Shown here: in pieces, positions 1-8,298 of the stretch
Position numbering within the stretch: the stretch's first letter is position 1
Layout of the letters: the number at the start of each line of letters is the position of its first letter
NCBI RefSeq assembly: GCF_013141725.1
Contig: NZ_WHNZ01000052.1
Span: 18,076 to 82,075, forward strand
Direction of reading: 5' to 3'
Length of the DNA: 64,000 nucleotides
Source of the DNA: Paenibacillus planticolens
Lineage (GTDB): Bacteria; Bacillota; Bacilli; Paenibacillales; NBRC-103111
Translations under genes and position numbers: made by a program
Notes under the pieces: model-generated
Told to the model about the DNA's origin: nothing
Database searches by the model: none
What the model saw: only the letters and a program-made list of their open reading frames with translations

Positions 1-636
1 AAGCTCAACGAGCACTTAGGGAAATGGGCTTTCTGGTTGTGGAACATAGGCTTCTATGTCTGTTTCATGCCGCAATACTTCTTAGGCTTGGACGGTATGA
101 CCCGCCGTACGTATACGTACGATTTCGATATGGGTTGGGGACCGCTTAACATGGTATCCACCATCGGCGGATTCTTGATGGGAATCGGCTTCCTGTTCCA
201 AGTATGGCAAATCGCGCACTCCATTAAGTTCAGAGAACCGGATGTGACTGGAGATCCATGGGATGGCCGTACACTGGAATGGTCCATTCCTTCGCCGGCT
301 CCGATTTACAATTTTGCGGTGATTCCGCAAGTTAACGATGTGGATGCATGGTGGGAAACGAAGCAGAAGCAGGGGAAAGCGGCTAAATCTGCAGCGACAC
401 CTGTTTACGAACCGATTCATATGCCAAAAAATTCGGCCATACCGTTCATCAAGTCTGCACTGTGGTTCTTCGCAGGTTTCGGCTTCGTCTGGGATTGGAT
501 GTGGCTTACGATTCCAGCGCTTGTCGGTATCGTAATATGTATGCTGGCTCGCTCGTTCTCTTATGACACGGATTATTATATTCCGGCAGATGAAGTTAAA
601 CGTACGGAAGCCGCATTGAAAGGGGCGAAAGTCTAA
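1..636 (+). CDS. ctaD: cytochrome c oxidase subunit I, C-terminal part (partial)
   Basis: This is the 3' end of the gene for the haem-copper oxidase catalytic subunit, which reduces oxygen at the cytoplasmic membrane. The reading frame is open from base 1, so the start and the haem and CuB ligands lie outside the window. What is visible matches the family's C-terminus: FMPQYFLGLDGMTRR, a membrane helix around GGFLMGIGFLFQVW, the GRTLEW motif, and an added C-terminal hydrophobic pair around SALWFFAGFGFVWDW. The extra helices are usual for Bacillus-type caa3 oxidases. The TAA stop overlaps the ATG of ctaE (TAATG), which indicates translational coupling. Confidence 0.95.
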   Translation, partial: KLNEHLGKWAFWLWNIGFYVCFMPQYFLGLDGMTRRTYTYDFDMGWGPLNMVSTIGGFLMGIGFLFQVWQIAHSIKFREPDVTGDPWDGRTLEWSIPSPAPIYNFAVIPQVNDVDAWWETKQKQGKAAKSAATPVYEPIHMPKNSAIPFIKSALWFFAGFGFVWDWMWLTIPALVGIVICMLARSFSYDTDYYIPADEVKRTEAALKGAKV

Positions 637-1253
637 TGGCACATGCAGCCGCGCACGGTGAGCAGCACGCTCACGAACACGACCATGAACATGATCACGA
701 ATCGCTCAAGACGTTCGGATTCTGGATTTTTCTAATCACAGACTGTATCTTGTTCGGATCTTTATTCGCTACTTATATCGTTCTCCATCAGAATACCAAT
801 GGGGGACCGACACCGGAAGAGCTTTTCAAAATGCCGGGCATCATCGCTGAAACATTCATCTTGCTAACCAGCTCATTCACAAGCGGTCTAGCTGTGCTTG
901 GCATGCACAAAGGCAATCTGAAGCAGCTAATAGGCTGGCTGATCGTTACGGTGCTTCTAGGAGCTTCATTTGTTGGCTTAGAGGTAACGGAATTTGTTAA
1001 TATGATTTATCACGAAGGTGCAACCATTAGTACCAGCGCGTTCTTATCCGGCTTCTTCACACTGGTGGGGACTCACGGACTGCACGTTTCCGTAGGTTTG
1101 ATCTGGATGATCGGACTGATCCTGCAGCTTAAGCGCAGAGGCATTACAACAGTAACGAAGCGGAAAGTGGAAGTAATTTCGCTGTACTGGCATTTCCTCG
1201 ATGTCGTTTGGATTTTCGTCTTCACATTCGTTTATTTGATGGGGGTGATGTAA
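636..1253 (+). CDS. ctaE: cytochrome c oxidase subunit III
   Basis: This is the 205-residue membrane subunit III of the caa3-type oxidase, which stabilises the catalytic core. Five hydrophobic helices are visible, and the C-terminus carries the family signature WHFLDVVWIFVFTF. The start overlaps the ctaD stop. The first 22 residues are strikingly histidine- and acid-rich (alternating HEHDHEHDHE), a feature that could bind metal. The gene is followed after one base by ctaF, in the usual ctaDEF order. Confidence 0.96.
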   Translation: MAHAAAHGEQHAHEHDHEHDHESLKTFGFWIFLITDCILFGSLFATYIVLHQNTNGGPTPEELFKMPGIIAETFILLTSSFTSGLAVLGMHKGNLKQLIGWLIVTVLLGASFVGLEVTEFVNMIYHEGATISTSAFLSGFFTLVGTHGLHVSVGLIWMIGLILQLKRRGITTVTKRKVEVISLYWHFLDVVWIFVFTFVYLMGVM

Positions 1254-1254
1254 G

Positions 1255-1584
1255 ATGGGCGGAAACCATACAAACTCGCATGGAAACCATAATGCGCATG
1301 GTTCATTGAAGTCTTATGTCATCGGCTTCGCGCTTTCGATCATCCTAACGATCATCCCTCTGGTTGTAGTCATGAATCACATGTTGAATAAAACCGGGAC
1401 ATTGGTATTGATTCTCCTCATGGCCATCCTGCAATTCGGTGTACAATTGTTCTTCTTCATGCATGTGAAGGAAGGCGAGAACGCACACTGGAACATTATG
1501 GCGCTGATTTTTGGCCTGATTATTCTCGTGACGATCGTGGCTGGCTCAATTTGGATTATGACTTACAACACAGTGGCACATTAA
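1255..1584 (+). CDS. ctaF: cytochrome c oxidase subunit IV
   Basis: This is a 109-residue subunit IV of the bacterial type, with three hydrophobic helices and the conserved FFFMHVKEGE segment between helices 2 and 3. It is the last gene of the cta operon and is followed by a strong terminator. Like ctaE it has a histidine-rich N-terminus (HTNSHGNHNAHG). The start ATG follows the ctaE stop by one base, with a GGGGGTGATG ribosome binding site inside ctaE. Confidence 0.94.
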   Translation: MGGNHTNSHGNHNAHGSLKSYVIGFALSIILTIIPLVVVMNHMLNKTGTLVLILLMAILQFGVQLFFFMHVKEGENAHWNIMALIFGLIILVTIVAGSIWIMTYNTVAH

Positions 1585-1603
1585 AATTTATGGCGCAAAA
1601 GAA

Positions 1604-1648
1604 AAAGACGCTCTTTACCGCGAAACTCGCGGGGAGGGCGTCTTTTTT
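1604..1648. terminator. bidirectional intrinsic terminator
   Basis: AAAGACGCTCTTTACCGCG pairs with the downstream CGCGGGGAGGGCGTCTTT arm and is followed by a T run on both strands. It ends the ctaDEF operon and also lies just past the stop of the small reverse-strand gene at 1661. Confidence 0.9.
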
Positions 1649-1660
1649 CATAGAACAGAG

Positions 1661-1798
1661 TTAACAAGTCGACTTTTTGTTGCGTTCTTTCATTTCTCGT
1701 TTATCTTGTTGGACGGCTTTTTCACCGAATTGATCCAAGCGTGAAGGGCTGCCGGCTGGTCCGTTATTTCGCGGTTTGCTGTTTCTCCCACTCATCAT
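1661..1798 (-). CDS. small basic hydrophilic protein, 45 residues
   Basis: This short reverse-strand frame starts at a double ATG (1798 or 1795) preceded by GGAGGTGAT, a strong ribosome binding site. The product begins MMSGRNSKPRNNG, is rich in Lys, Arg, Asn and Gln and has no hydrophobic segment. It ends against a bidirectional terminator. Size and composition are those of the many small basic proteins of spore formers, but I do not recognise the family and no function is assigned. The ribosome binding site and terminator are the main support that it is real. Confidence 0.6.
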   Translation of the reverse strand: MMSGRNSKPRNNGPAGSPSRLDQFGEKAVQQDKREMKERNKKSTC

Positions 1799-1891
1799 TA
1801 TCACCTCCGAGACTCAGCTTTTGCTAAATAGACGCGGTTCATGCTGGTTCTTTCAGGAAGGGCTAAAGGGGTTGTCAGTTAGACTTTATCG

Positions 1892-1925
1892 TGATACATT
1901 ATGTATCAGAGATACTAATTGTATC
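1892..1925. promoter_or_regulatory. two tandem GATAC-N5-GTATC palindromes (candidate operator)
   Basis: TGATACATTATGTATCA (1892-1908) is a perfect palindrome, and GATACTAATTGTATC (1911-1925) repeats the GATAC/GTATC half sites. The two are 18 bp apart start to start, which is under two helical turns. They lie 48 to 80 bp upstream of the L,D-transpeptidase start, where a repressor or activator dimer pair would act. The cognate regulator is not in the window. Confidence 0.55.
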
Positions 1926-1972
1926 GAGCAGCGAGAATGGACAAGCGAATTTAGCGAACGGAGAGGAGCCGA

Positions 1973-3454
1973 ATGATACGCCGAACCCAGCGATTTCGAA
2001 ACCACCTCGATGACAATCTCATTCATTTGCGCAAGAACCTGTTCATTTCCCCATCCGATCCTATGTATTATGAGAAGGTCATTCGGTATTTGGATGCTAC
2101 TTCGCCAGAAGCACATTATAAGATCGGGCAAAAATTTGAAAGGAAAGGGAATTTAAAGCGGGCGATTTTTCATTACAAGGAAGTTCTTCGAACGTATCCG
2201 TCGCCATTCTACTCCGATGCCAATCGAGCCATTCGTCACATTGAAGACGAGCAAGCGGCGCATGCGCTGAACATGCAGAAAGCTTTCCCGGAGGAAAAGA
2301 AGGGGATTCTGCCGCCATTTATGAAGACGCTGCTCCTTGTCCTGCTTGTGCTTAATCTTCTGTTGGTTGTTTTGTTTGCAGGGAATCAGCCCCTCTACAA
2401 AACAATATCCTCCATGAAGGTTTGGGGTGTTGGAAGCGATATCACCTACGAAACGGTTGACGCGCCTTTCGTTATGTACCTAGCGCCCGAGACGAAGGGC
2501 GAGGCCATTGAAATGGCTTTGCATAAACAGGCTCTGGAGTTGGCGAAGGAAATGCCGAAGATGAACATCCTCATTTACGGGGTCCTTTCACAGGACAGCG
2601 GAAGTATTGGCAAAACCATGCTGCTTAGGGATGAAGAACTGACGAAGAGTGCCATCGTCGTAGCGCAGTATCATCCCGAGACAGACGACAGGGTAAGAAT
2701 CCGTTTCTTAAATGCCGAATTTGAAAAGCACCAACCGCTTAGCGCGTTTGGTGCTAATTTAGTTAGAACGGCATTGGAAGCGTACATAAAGGACAATGGG
2801 AGCCCGCCAGACCATCTGGAAGCGCTGCTGCAGGATTACCCTAACAACTACCTTAGTTTTATCCCATTGGAGGCGTCAACGGGCTCTAACGGCATCTCAG
2901 CGACGTTCACAGGAACAGGGGGATGGGTTTATACGTCAGGCGCGGCAGACCCCGCGCAGATGTTCTATGCAAATTCAGAAGCCGTGGCGAATACGCCGTA
3001 CGAACCGGTGCATATAGAAATCAACAAAGCGGAACATCAGCTTAAGCTGGTAAGCGGAGACAATATTTTATGGGATAAAGTAATCGGTCTTGGTTCGAAT
3101 GATCGTACGCCGCAAGGCCATTTCCAGGTAAAGGACCGCGTGCAAAACCCCCAAGGAAGCCATGCTCAGAGCTACGGGGAAGCAGGCTTGGGGCTTGGCG
3201 CCATCGCGCTGCACGGCACTTACGATGTGAGCTCGATCGGCGCGGATAAATCGCTCGGCTGCGTGAGGCTGACGAATGAGGATGTGCAGCAGCTGTTTCC
3301 TTTCGTTCCCAAAGGCGCAGAGGTGCAGATTCAAGGATCCGCATGGTCGGCGAACAAGCAAGAGCTAGTGAAAGATGCCGAACGGCTCATTCCTTCCGTA
3401 CGGCCTGCTCTTGACGAATCCCCAGATAGCGTCGAATTCCATTGGCTTGGTTAG
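1973..3454 (+). CDS. L,D-transpeptidase with N-terminal TPR-like region
   Basis: This 493-residue protein should crosslink or modify peptidoglycan outside the membrane. The C-terminal YkuD domain carries the catalytic pattern with His414, then SLGC (Cys430) and Arg432. The N-terminus is cytoplasmic: residues about 47-80 resemble a tetratricopeptide repeat (AHYKIGQKFERKGNLKRAIF). A single membrane helix follows at about 117-137, and the region between helix and catalytic domain is not recognised. The ATG follows GGAGAGGAGCC. The tandem GATAC palindromes upstream suggest specific regulation. Spore or envelope stress use is possible but not shown. Confidence 0.88.
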   Translation: MIRRTQRFRNHLDDNLIHLRKNLFISPSDPMYYEKVIRYLDATSPEAHYKIGQKFERKGNLKRAIFHYKEVLRTYPSPFYSDANRAIRHIEDEQAAHALNMQKAFPEEKKGILPPFMKTLLLVLLVLNLLLVVLFAGNQPLYKTISSMKVWGVGSDITYETVDAPFVMYLAPETKGEAIEMALHKQALELAKEMPKMNILIYGVLSQDSGSIGKTMLLRDEELTKSAIVVAQYHPETDDRVRIRFLNAEFEKHQPLSAFGANLVRTALEAYIKDNGSPPDHLEALLQDYPNNYLSFIPLEASTGSNGISATFTGTGGWVYTSGAADPAQMFYANSEAVANTPYEPVHIEINKAEHQLKLVSGDNILWDKVIGLGSNDRTPQGHFQVKDRVQNPQGSHAQSYGEAGLGLGAIALHGTYDVSSIGADKSLGCVRLTNEDVQQLFPFVPKGAEVQIQGSAWSANKQELVKDAERLIPSVRPALDESPDSVEFHWLG

Positions 3455-3462
3455 TAATGAAA

Positions 3463-3510
3463 AAGCAGTTGAAGCTGCCCGAATCCTAGATTCCGGAGCT
3501 TCAACTGCTT
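3463..3510. terminator. bidirectional terminator between convergent genes
   Basis: A long two-part hairpin is formed by AAGCAGTTGAAGCT with its complement AGCTTCAACTGCTT, enclosing a second GAATC/GATTC stem. It lies between the convergent L,D-transpeptidase and aminopeptidase genes. Confidence 0.85.
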
Positions 3511-3516
3511 ATTTAA

Positions 3517-4632
3517 TTACATTAAGTTTTCCGGGTTAAGTTTTTCAAGTTCCGGAATGACAAAGCGTCCGTCTTTGCGAATGAGCACATCGTCAAAATA
3601 GATCTCTCCGCCGCCGTATTCAGGACGCTGGATCAATACCATGTCCCAGTGAACCGATGAGCGGTTCGTGTTGTCCGCGGTCTCATAGGCTTGGCCCGGC
3701 GTGAAATGGATACTGCCGTCAATCTTTTCGTCGAACAAAATGTCTTTCATCGGATGTTTGATATAAGGATTCACACCGATAGCAAATTCACCGATATAAC
3801 GCGCGCCGTCATCCGTATCCAGAATATCGTTTAATTTCTTGGTGTCATTGCTCGTTGCTTCAACGATGCGGCCATTTTCGAAACGAAGAACAATGTTCTC
3901 GAAAGAAGTGCCGGAGTAAATTGTCGGCGTATTGTAGCTGATTACACCATTGACAGAGTCTTTCACAGGTGCTGAATACACTTCACCATCCGGAATATTT
4001 CTCAAGCCGGAACATGGGACTGAGCCGATATTTTTGATGGAGAAAGAGATGTCCGTGCCTTTGGCGACAAGACGAACTTTATCCGTGCGATTCATAAGCT
4101 GGACAAGCGATTCCATCGCTGCCGCCATTTTGCTGTAGTCGAGATTGCAGACGTTAAAGTAGAAATCTTCGAATTCCTCCGTGCTTTTGCCGGCCAGTTG
4201 GGCCATGGAAGGGTTCGGATAGCGCATGACGCACCATTTGGTATTGTTAATGCGCTCATCGAAGAGCGGGCGTTGGAAGTATTTCAAATAAAGGCGCATT
4301 TGCTCATCCGGAACATCGGACGATTCCGTAATGTTGTCTCCGCTGCGAACCGCAACATAAGCATCCATCTGCTTCATGCGTGCGAGCTCAAAGTCGGACC
4401 ATTGGCTAAACTGCTCTTGTGTGCCTTTCATTTGCAAGCTTCTTGTGATCATTGGATCACGCAGCTCGATGAATGGCTTGCCGCCTACGGCATATACTTC
4501 TTCGATAAAGCATTTGGCAAGTTCAGGATCTTTGACGCCGATCATTTCGATCAAAATGTTTTCTCCGGGTTGAAGACTCACCGAATAACGGATAATGTTG
4601 CGGGCAAAAGTTTGAAGTCGTGGATCTCTCAT
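3517..4632 (-). CDS. ampS: aminopeptidase, M29 family
   Basis: This 371-residue protein matches the thermophilic aminopeptidase (M29) family, cytoplasmic two-metal exopeptidases that release N-terminal residues. The start region (RYSVSLQPGENILIE) and the metal-site region near the C-terminus (VHWDMV, with His328 and Asp330, followed by GGGEIYFDD) are typical. Length is normal for the family. It is transcribed alone, convergent with the L,D-transpeptidase, with AGGGAGACCTAAG in front of the ATG. Confidence 0.9.
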   Translation of the reverse strand: MRDPRLQTFARNIIRYSVSLQPGENILIEMIGVKDPELAKCFIEEVYAVGGKPFIELRDPMITRSLQMKGTQEQFSQWSDFELARMKQMDAYVAVRSGDNITESSDVPDEQMRLYLKYFQRPLFDERINNTKWCVMRYPNPSMAQLAGKSTEEFEDFYFNVCNLDYSKMAAAMESLVQLMNRTDKVRLVAKGTDISFSIKNIGSVPCSGLRNIPDGEVYSAPVKDSVNGVISYNTPTIYSGTSFENIVLRFENGRIVEATSNDTKKLNDILDTDDGARYIGEFAIGVNPYIKHPMKDILFDEKIDGSIHFTPGQAYETADNTNRSSVHWDMVLIQRPEYGGGEIYFDDVLIRKDGRFVIPELEKLNPENLM

Positions 4633-4790
4633 TCTTAGGTCTCCCTTTATTGAATATTATTACTTAGAAAGTATATCGCAATGAGCGCGGTAAAGCCAAT
4701 CGGGCACTGATTTCGCGGAACTTTAAGGGTATGCTACAATAGTGTACTAGGCAAGTGTGAGTAAGCTATGACAACTAGAGGAGGACACGA

Positions 4791-5333
4791 ATGGCAAGAG
4801 AGCAGATCAAGGTGCCCTTTGGGTACGAACCCCCGGCACAAACTCGCAAAGGTACCATCTTTGTGTTCGAAACATTTGAGGATTGGACGGAAGCCGACAT
4901 GCAAGCTTTTGCAGCATGGGCGGAGGAAAAGAAATTTGTTCGGGCCATTTTTTATCCGCAGCACGAAGAAACGCTCCGCAGGATGGACATTCCGAGCAAA
5001 GCGCCCTATCATGCAAGGGTGAAGCATCTGGAAAGCCTGCTTAAACAAACGAATTCATCGGTACAATTGGATTTGGATACGTGGGAAGGGAAGCGGAAGA
5101 AATATACTCCAATGGATACATCGCTTCATTTTTTGACGGACAAATCGCCAGGACCTTATTTTTTATGCCTAAGTGACCGCTACGCTAATCTTTTTGTCAC
5201 TTATCCGTCCTTTAAGGAATGGATTAAAAATCTAAGGCTTTACATTAACGAGCAGTTCCATGTTCCCCTCCATGGCAGACTGACGGAATACGCGCAAAGA
5301 TGGGAAACCGTTCGTTTTGGAAATGGCGCTTAA
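4791..5333 (+). CDS. conserved protein of unknown function, 180 residues
   Basis: I do not recognise this family. The protein is soluble, with no signal peptide or membrane helix, and rich in aromatic and charged residues. It starts MAREQIKVPFGYEPP after a strong AGAGGAGG ribosome binding site. A TACAAT -10 box lies about 55 bp upstream. Its end overlaps the start of the MFS transporter gene, so the two are probably cotranscribed. Confidence 0.8.
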   Translation: MAREQIKVPFGYEPPAQTRKGTIFVFETFEDWTEADMQAFAAWAEEKKFVRAIFYPQHEETLRRMDIPSKAPYHARVKHLESLLKQTNSSVQLDLDTWEGKRKKYTPMDTSLHFLTDKSPGPYFLCLSDRYANLFVTYPSFKEWIKNLRLYINEQFHVPLHGRLTEYAQRWETVRFGNGA

Positions 5334-6483
5334 AAATAAGCTTGTTCCTAATAAATTAACCACATTAATTATGGTTATTATCGTTGCGGGCATGAGTCAA
5401 GGCATGCTCTTGCCGCTGCTAACGATTTTGTTGGATCGTTCGGGCGTCTCTACGGATGCAAATGGCTTGAACGCGGCTGCGCTGTATATCGGTATCTTCT
5501 CGACGATGTTTTTCATAGAGAAGCCGGTTAGGCGCTTCGGCTACAAGCCGGTCATAATAGTTGGAATGGGACTGATCATCACGGCAACCTGTCTTTTCCC
5601 TGCATGGCAGCAGGTTGGATTTTGGTTTGCCCTCCGTTTGTTGGTAGGAGTAGGTGACAGCGCCTTGCATTATGCCACGCAATTATGGATTGTAACGTCA
5701 AGCCCTAAAGAGCATAGAGGACGGAATATCTCATTGTATGGCATGGCTTATGGCATGGGGTTTAGTTTAGGTCCAATCGGGATTACGCTGCTCAAAGCAG
5801 GCATTTGGGTTCCGTTTTTGACCACAAGCAGCTTTTTCCTCTGCGTTCTGTTGCTGTTGACGAAACTGCCTAATGAACGCCCTGAACGGGGAGAACGCGT
5901 GGAAGCCGTGCATAAGCGTGCAACCAAAGTGGCGGCCATCGCCTGGTTCCCGCTCATCACTTCGCTGCTATACGGCTATATGGAAGCCTCGATGAACAGC
6001 AATTTTCCGCTATATGGCTTGCGCATCGGCCTCTCAGAGCCAAATATCGGAGTTCTGCTGCCCGTCATCGGGGTAGGCAGTCTCATTATGCAGCTGCCGC
6101 TCGGTATTTGGAGTGACCGCATCGGGCGGAAGAAAATTCTTATTGCATCCGGACTTATCGGTGCTCTTGCCTTTCTATGTATCCCTTTTGTCGGAGCGAA
6201 TGTCTGGTGGATCGGCGTGTTGTTTGGCATTGCCGGAGGGATGGTCGGTTCGTTCTTTTCACTTGGACTAGCCTACGCGGCAGATATTTTACCTAAACAT
6301 TTATTGCCTACAGCCAATGTCCTAGCCTCGATCCAGTACAGTGTAGGGAGCATTGCCGGCCCCTTAATCGGAGGAATAGCCATTCGGTATTCGAACGTAG
6401 CAAGTATTTTTTATATGCTCAGCCTTATATATGTGATATTCGCCCTATCCGGACTTATGTTTCGTCGTGAAAATTCCGTATAA
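5323..6483 (+). CDS. MFS transporter (drug:H+ antiporter-like)
   Basis: This is a major facilitator superfamily permease of about 386 residues with twelve predicted membrane helices. The loop after helix 2 carries a short basic motif (EKPVRRFGYKP) and the second half repeats it as SDRIGRKKIL, the family motif A. The substrate cannot be read from sequence; length and layout fit DHA1-type multidrug or metabolite exporters. The start is uncertain: ATG at 5323 or TTG at 5317, both inside the end of the preceding gene and neither with a good ribosome binding site, so translational coupling is likely. Confidence 0.88.
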   Translation: MALKNKLVPNKLTTLIMVIIVAGMSQGMLLPLLTILLDRSGVSTDANGLNAAALYIGIFSTMFFIEKPVRRFGYKPVIIVGMGLIITATCLFPAWQQVGFWFALRLLVGVGDSALHYATQLWIVTSSPKEHRGRNISLYGMAYGMGFSLGPIGITLLKAGIWVPFLTTSSFFLCVLLLLTKLPNERPERGERVEAVHKRATKVAAIAWFPLITSLLYGYMEASMNSNFPLYGLRIGLSEPNIGVLLPVIGVGSLIMQLPLGIWSDRIGRKKILIASGLIGALAFLCIPFVGANVWWIGVLFGIAGGMVGSFFSLGLAYAADILPKHLLPTANVLASIQYSVGSIAGPLIGGIAIRYSNVASIFYMLSLIYVIFALSGLMFRRENSV

Positions 6484-6486
6484 AAG

Positions 6487-6526
6487 AAAGACACTCCAAC
6501 CTTAGTCAAGGGAAGAGTGTCTTCGT
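6487..6526. terminator. bidirectional terminator
   Basis: AAGACACTC pairs with GAGTGTCTT across a loop of about 18 bases, with T-rich tracts on both strands. It separates the convergent MFS transporter and udk genes. Confidence 0.85.
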
Positions 6527-6529
6527 TTT

Positions 6530-7165
6530 TTAGCCTATTTCATAGCTGGCCGCCTGATCCGTCATATATCGCTCAGTCAAAATCGTCAGCATGGAGATGC
6601 CGATTTGGTTTTCGCCGCCTTCAGGAATAATAATGTCCGCATACTTCTTGGAAGGTTCGATAAAAGCGTCGTGCATTGGCTTCACTGTCGTCAAGTACTG
6701 ATCGAAGACCGATTGCAGCGTGCGCCCCCGTTCATTGATGTCACGCGAAAGCCTGCGCAAAATCCGGACATCCGGGTCCGTATCGACGAACACTTTGATG
6801 TTCAAAGCGCCGCGCAGCTCCTCATCGGTTAACACATGAATGCCTTCAAGCAGTACAATGGGCTTAACCTCAATTCGGATCGTCTCTTTCGAGCGGCCAT
6901 GCTGCGCGAAATCATAGACCGGAATATTGACCGCATTTCCGTTTTTTAGTTCGTTTAGATGCTTAAGAAGTAGTTCATTATCGAATGCACGAGGGTGATC
7001 GTAGTTAATGCGCTCCCGTTCTTCATACGTAAGACCACTATGATGAAGATAGTAATTATCCTGAGAAATTAATGTTACGTTCGTGGATCCCAGCTTGTTG
7101 ATGATCGATCTGGCAACCGTAGTTTTTCCTGAACCGGTACCACCGGCAATTCCGATAACGAGCAT
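6530..7165 (-). CDS. udk: uridine kinase
   Basis: This 211-residue enzyme phosphorylates uridine and cytidine in pyrimidine salvage in the cytosol. The P-loop GGTGSGKTT is at residues 8-16, followed by SQDNYY and NYDHPRAFD, which are signatures of uridine kinases. VLLEGIHVL and IFVDT-like segments complete the fold. Length is standard. The gene is monocistronic between terminator-bearing neighbours. Confidence 0.96.
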   Translation of the reverse strand: MLVIGIAGGTGSGKTTVARSIINKLGSTNVTLISQDNYYLHHSGLTYEERERINYDHPRAFDNELLLKHLNELKNGNAVNIPVYDFAQHGRSKETIRIEVKPIVLLEGIHVLTDEELRGALNIKVFVDTDPDVRILRRLSRDINERGRTLQSVFDQYLTTVKPMHDAFIEPSKKYADIIIPEGGENQIGISMLTILTERYMTDQAASYEIG

Positions 7166-7277
7166 GAAATGTAGTGCCTCCCCAAATAACTTGAAAACCT
7201 TCCTCAGTAGTTTAACATATTGTTTATATAAAAAGAAAAAGCGATCGAATTTCGATCACTTTTTACATAGAACCGAC

Positions 7278-7595
7278 CTATCGAATTTGCTTAGGGGTGT
7301 GAAATTTCACTTGATTGGCTTCGACGTCTTGCGCAGCTTGCGTCAATTGCTCCATCGTTTGCTGGATTTGCTGTCCATATTGCTCATTATCGTAAGTTTG
7401 AAGCTGCGCTTGTGCATCTCTGACTTTATGCTTGGCCTGTGTGAGAGCGGCTTGGGCAGACTGGATATCTTGAGGATGAGACTGAACTATAGCTCTTTGC
7501 AGTTTATACTCAGCGTCTTGAGCCAGGCGGATGGCTTGATCGGCTGCGTCAATAGCGTGTTGTACCTGCATCGAAAACTCACGGGTGTCGGACAT
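7278..7595 (-). CDS. Ala/Gln-rich helical protein, 105 residues
   Basis: The product is hydrophilic and predicted almost entirely alpha-helical, with heptad-like spacing of Ala, Leu and Gln (AAQDVEANQ, AQAALTQAKHKVRDAQAQLQ). The ATG follows AGGAGGCTC. It resembles in composition and start (MSD...) the 73-residue protein at 61688-61909, so the two may be distant paralogues. Small helical proteins like this are common in spore formers. No family or function is assigned. Confidence 0.72.
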   Translation of the reverse strand: MSDTREFSMQVQHAIDAADQAIRLAQDAEYKLQRAIVQSHPQDIQSAQAALTQAKHKVRDAQAQLQTYDNEQYGQQIQQTMEQLTQAAQDVEANQVKFHTPKQIR

Positions 7596-7903
7596 AGGGG
7601 AGAGCCTCCTAGGAATCGAGTTATTTGAAAGTGAACAGCGACTTTACTACATTGCTCCAAACATGGGGAAATCATTCTTCAATCAGGAAATGAAATTATT
7701 TCCTGGGGAAGCGCAAATTATGAGGCTTCTCATGATTATTCGACAACGAAAGTCAGAAAATTGTGAATACAAGAATTATTGCGATCGCATAGGGTATTGT
7801 TTCCAAAATATAAGTGGACAAACCGTATGAATATTCATAAGCTAGAGAGGATAGCTTTTTTTGACATGAATAGACATTTAGCGCTTACATAGGGGATGAA
7901 AAG
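7596..7903. other. divergent promoter region, no gene
   Basis: This 308-base gap separates two divergent genes. It contains a palindrome, CAGGAAAT with ATTTCCTG six bases apart (7684-7705), that could be an operator or a hairpin. A TTGACA at 7861 lies too close to the lipoprotein start to be a confident promoter. A forward frame across it is not believable because it begins inside the reverse gene. Confidence 0.5.
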
Positions 7904-8284
7904 ATGAAATTTTGTAAAAGCGTGTGCTTGGTTGCAGCGCTAACCTTCTTGATTTCCGGGTGCGGGAAAGCGAAAACGAGCACGACGCCGGCAAATACCT
8001 ATACGCCAACATTAGAGGTCAGCGCGGTTGTCAACGGAGACACCGCTGCCCTGCAGTTGACTACGGATTTGAAGCTATCCAAAGAGCATTATAATCAACA
8101 ACGTGTGCAGGGAGAAGGGCATGTTCATATTTCCCTGGATAATAGCGAGAAGATCATCGTGACGGACAAGGAACAAGTGTTCGACCATTTAAGCAAAGGC
8201 CCGCATGAAGCCAAGGTGTCTCTGCATAACAACGATCATACCCCCTACGACGTTAGCAAAACGATCACGTTTGAAGTGAAATAG
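7904..8284 (+). CDS. small lipoprotein upstream of a two-component system
   Basis: This 126-residue protein has a lipoprotein signal peptide with lipobox LISGC, so it should be anchored on the outer face of the membrane. The mature part has an Ig-like beta pattern with a GEGHVHISLD motif and a later KGPHEAKVSLHNNDH segment. The histidines could bind metal or a small ligand; this is inference. Fifteen bases separate it from the histidine kinase gene, so it probably belongs to the same operon and may be its sensory partner. Confidence 0.8.
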   Translation: MKFCKSVCLVAALTFLISGCGKAKTSTTPANTYTPTLEVSAVVNGDTAALQLTTDLKLSKEHYNQQRVQGEGHVHISLDNSEKIIVTDKEQVFDHLSKGPHEAKVSLHNNDHTPYDVSKTITFEVK

Positions 8285-8298
8285 GAGCCCTAATACCT

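Noticed and set aside
1776..1976. Forward 66-residue frame upstream of the L,D-transpeptidase
   Set aside because: It overlaps the reverse small gene and the operator palindromes and has no ribosome binding site.
7585..7830. Forward 81-residue reading frame
   Set aside because: It starts inside the divergent small gene and covers the shared promoter region; composition is not protein-like.
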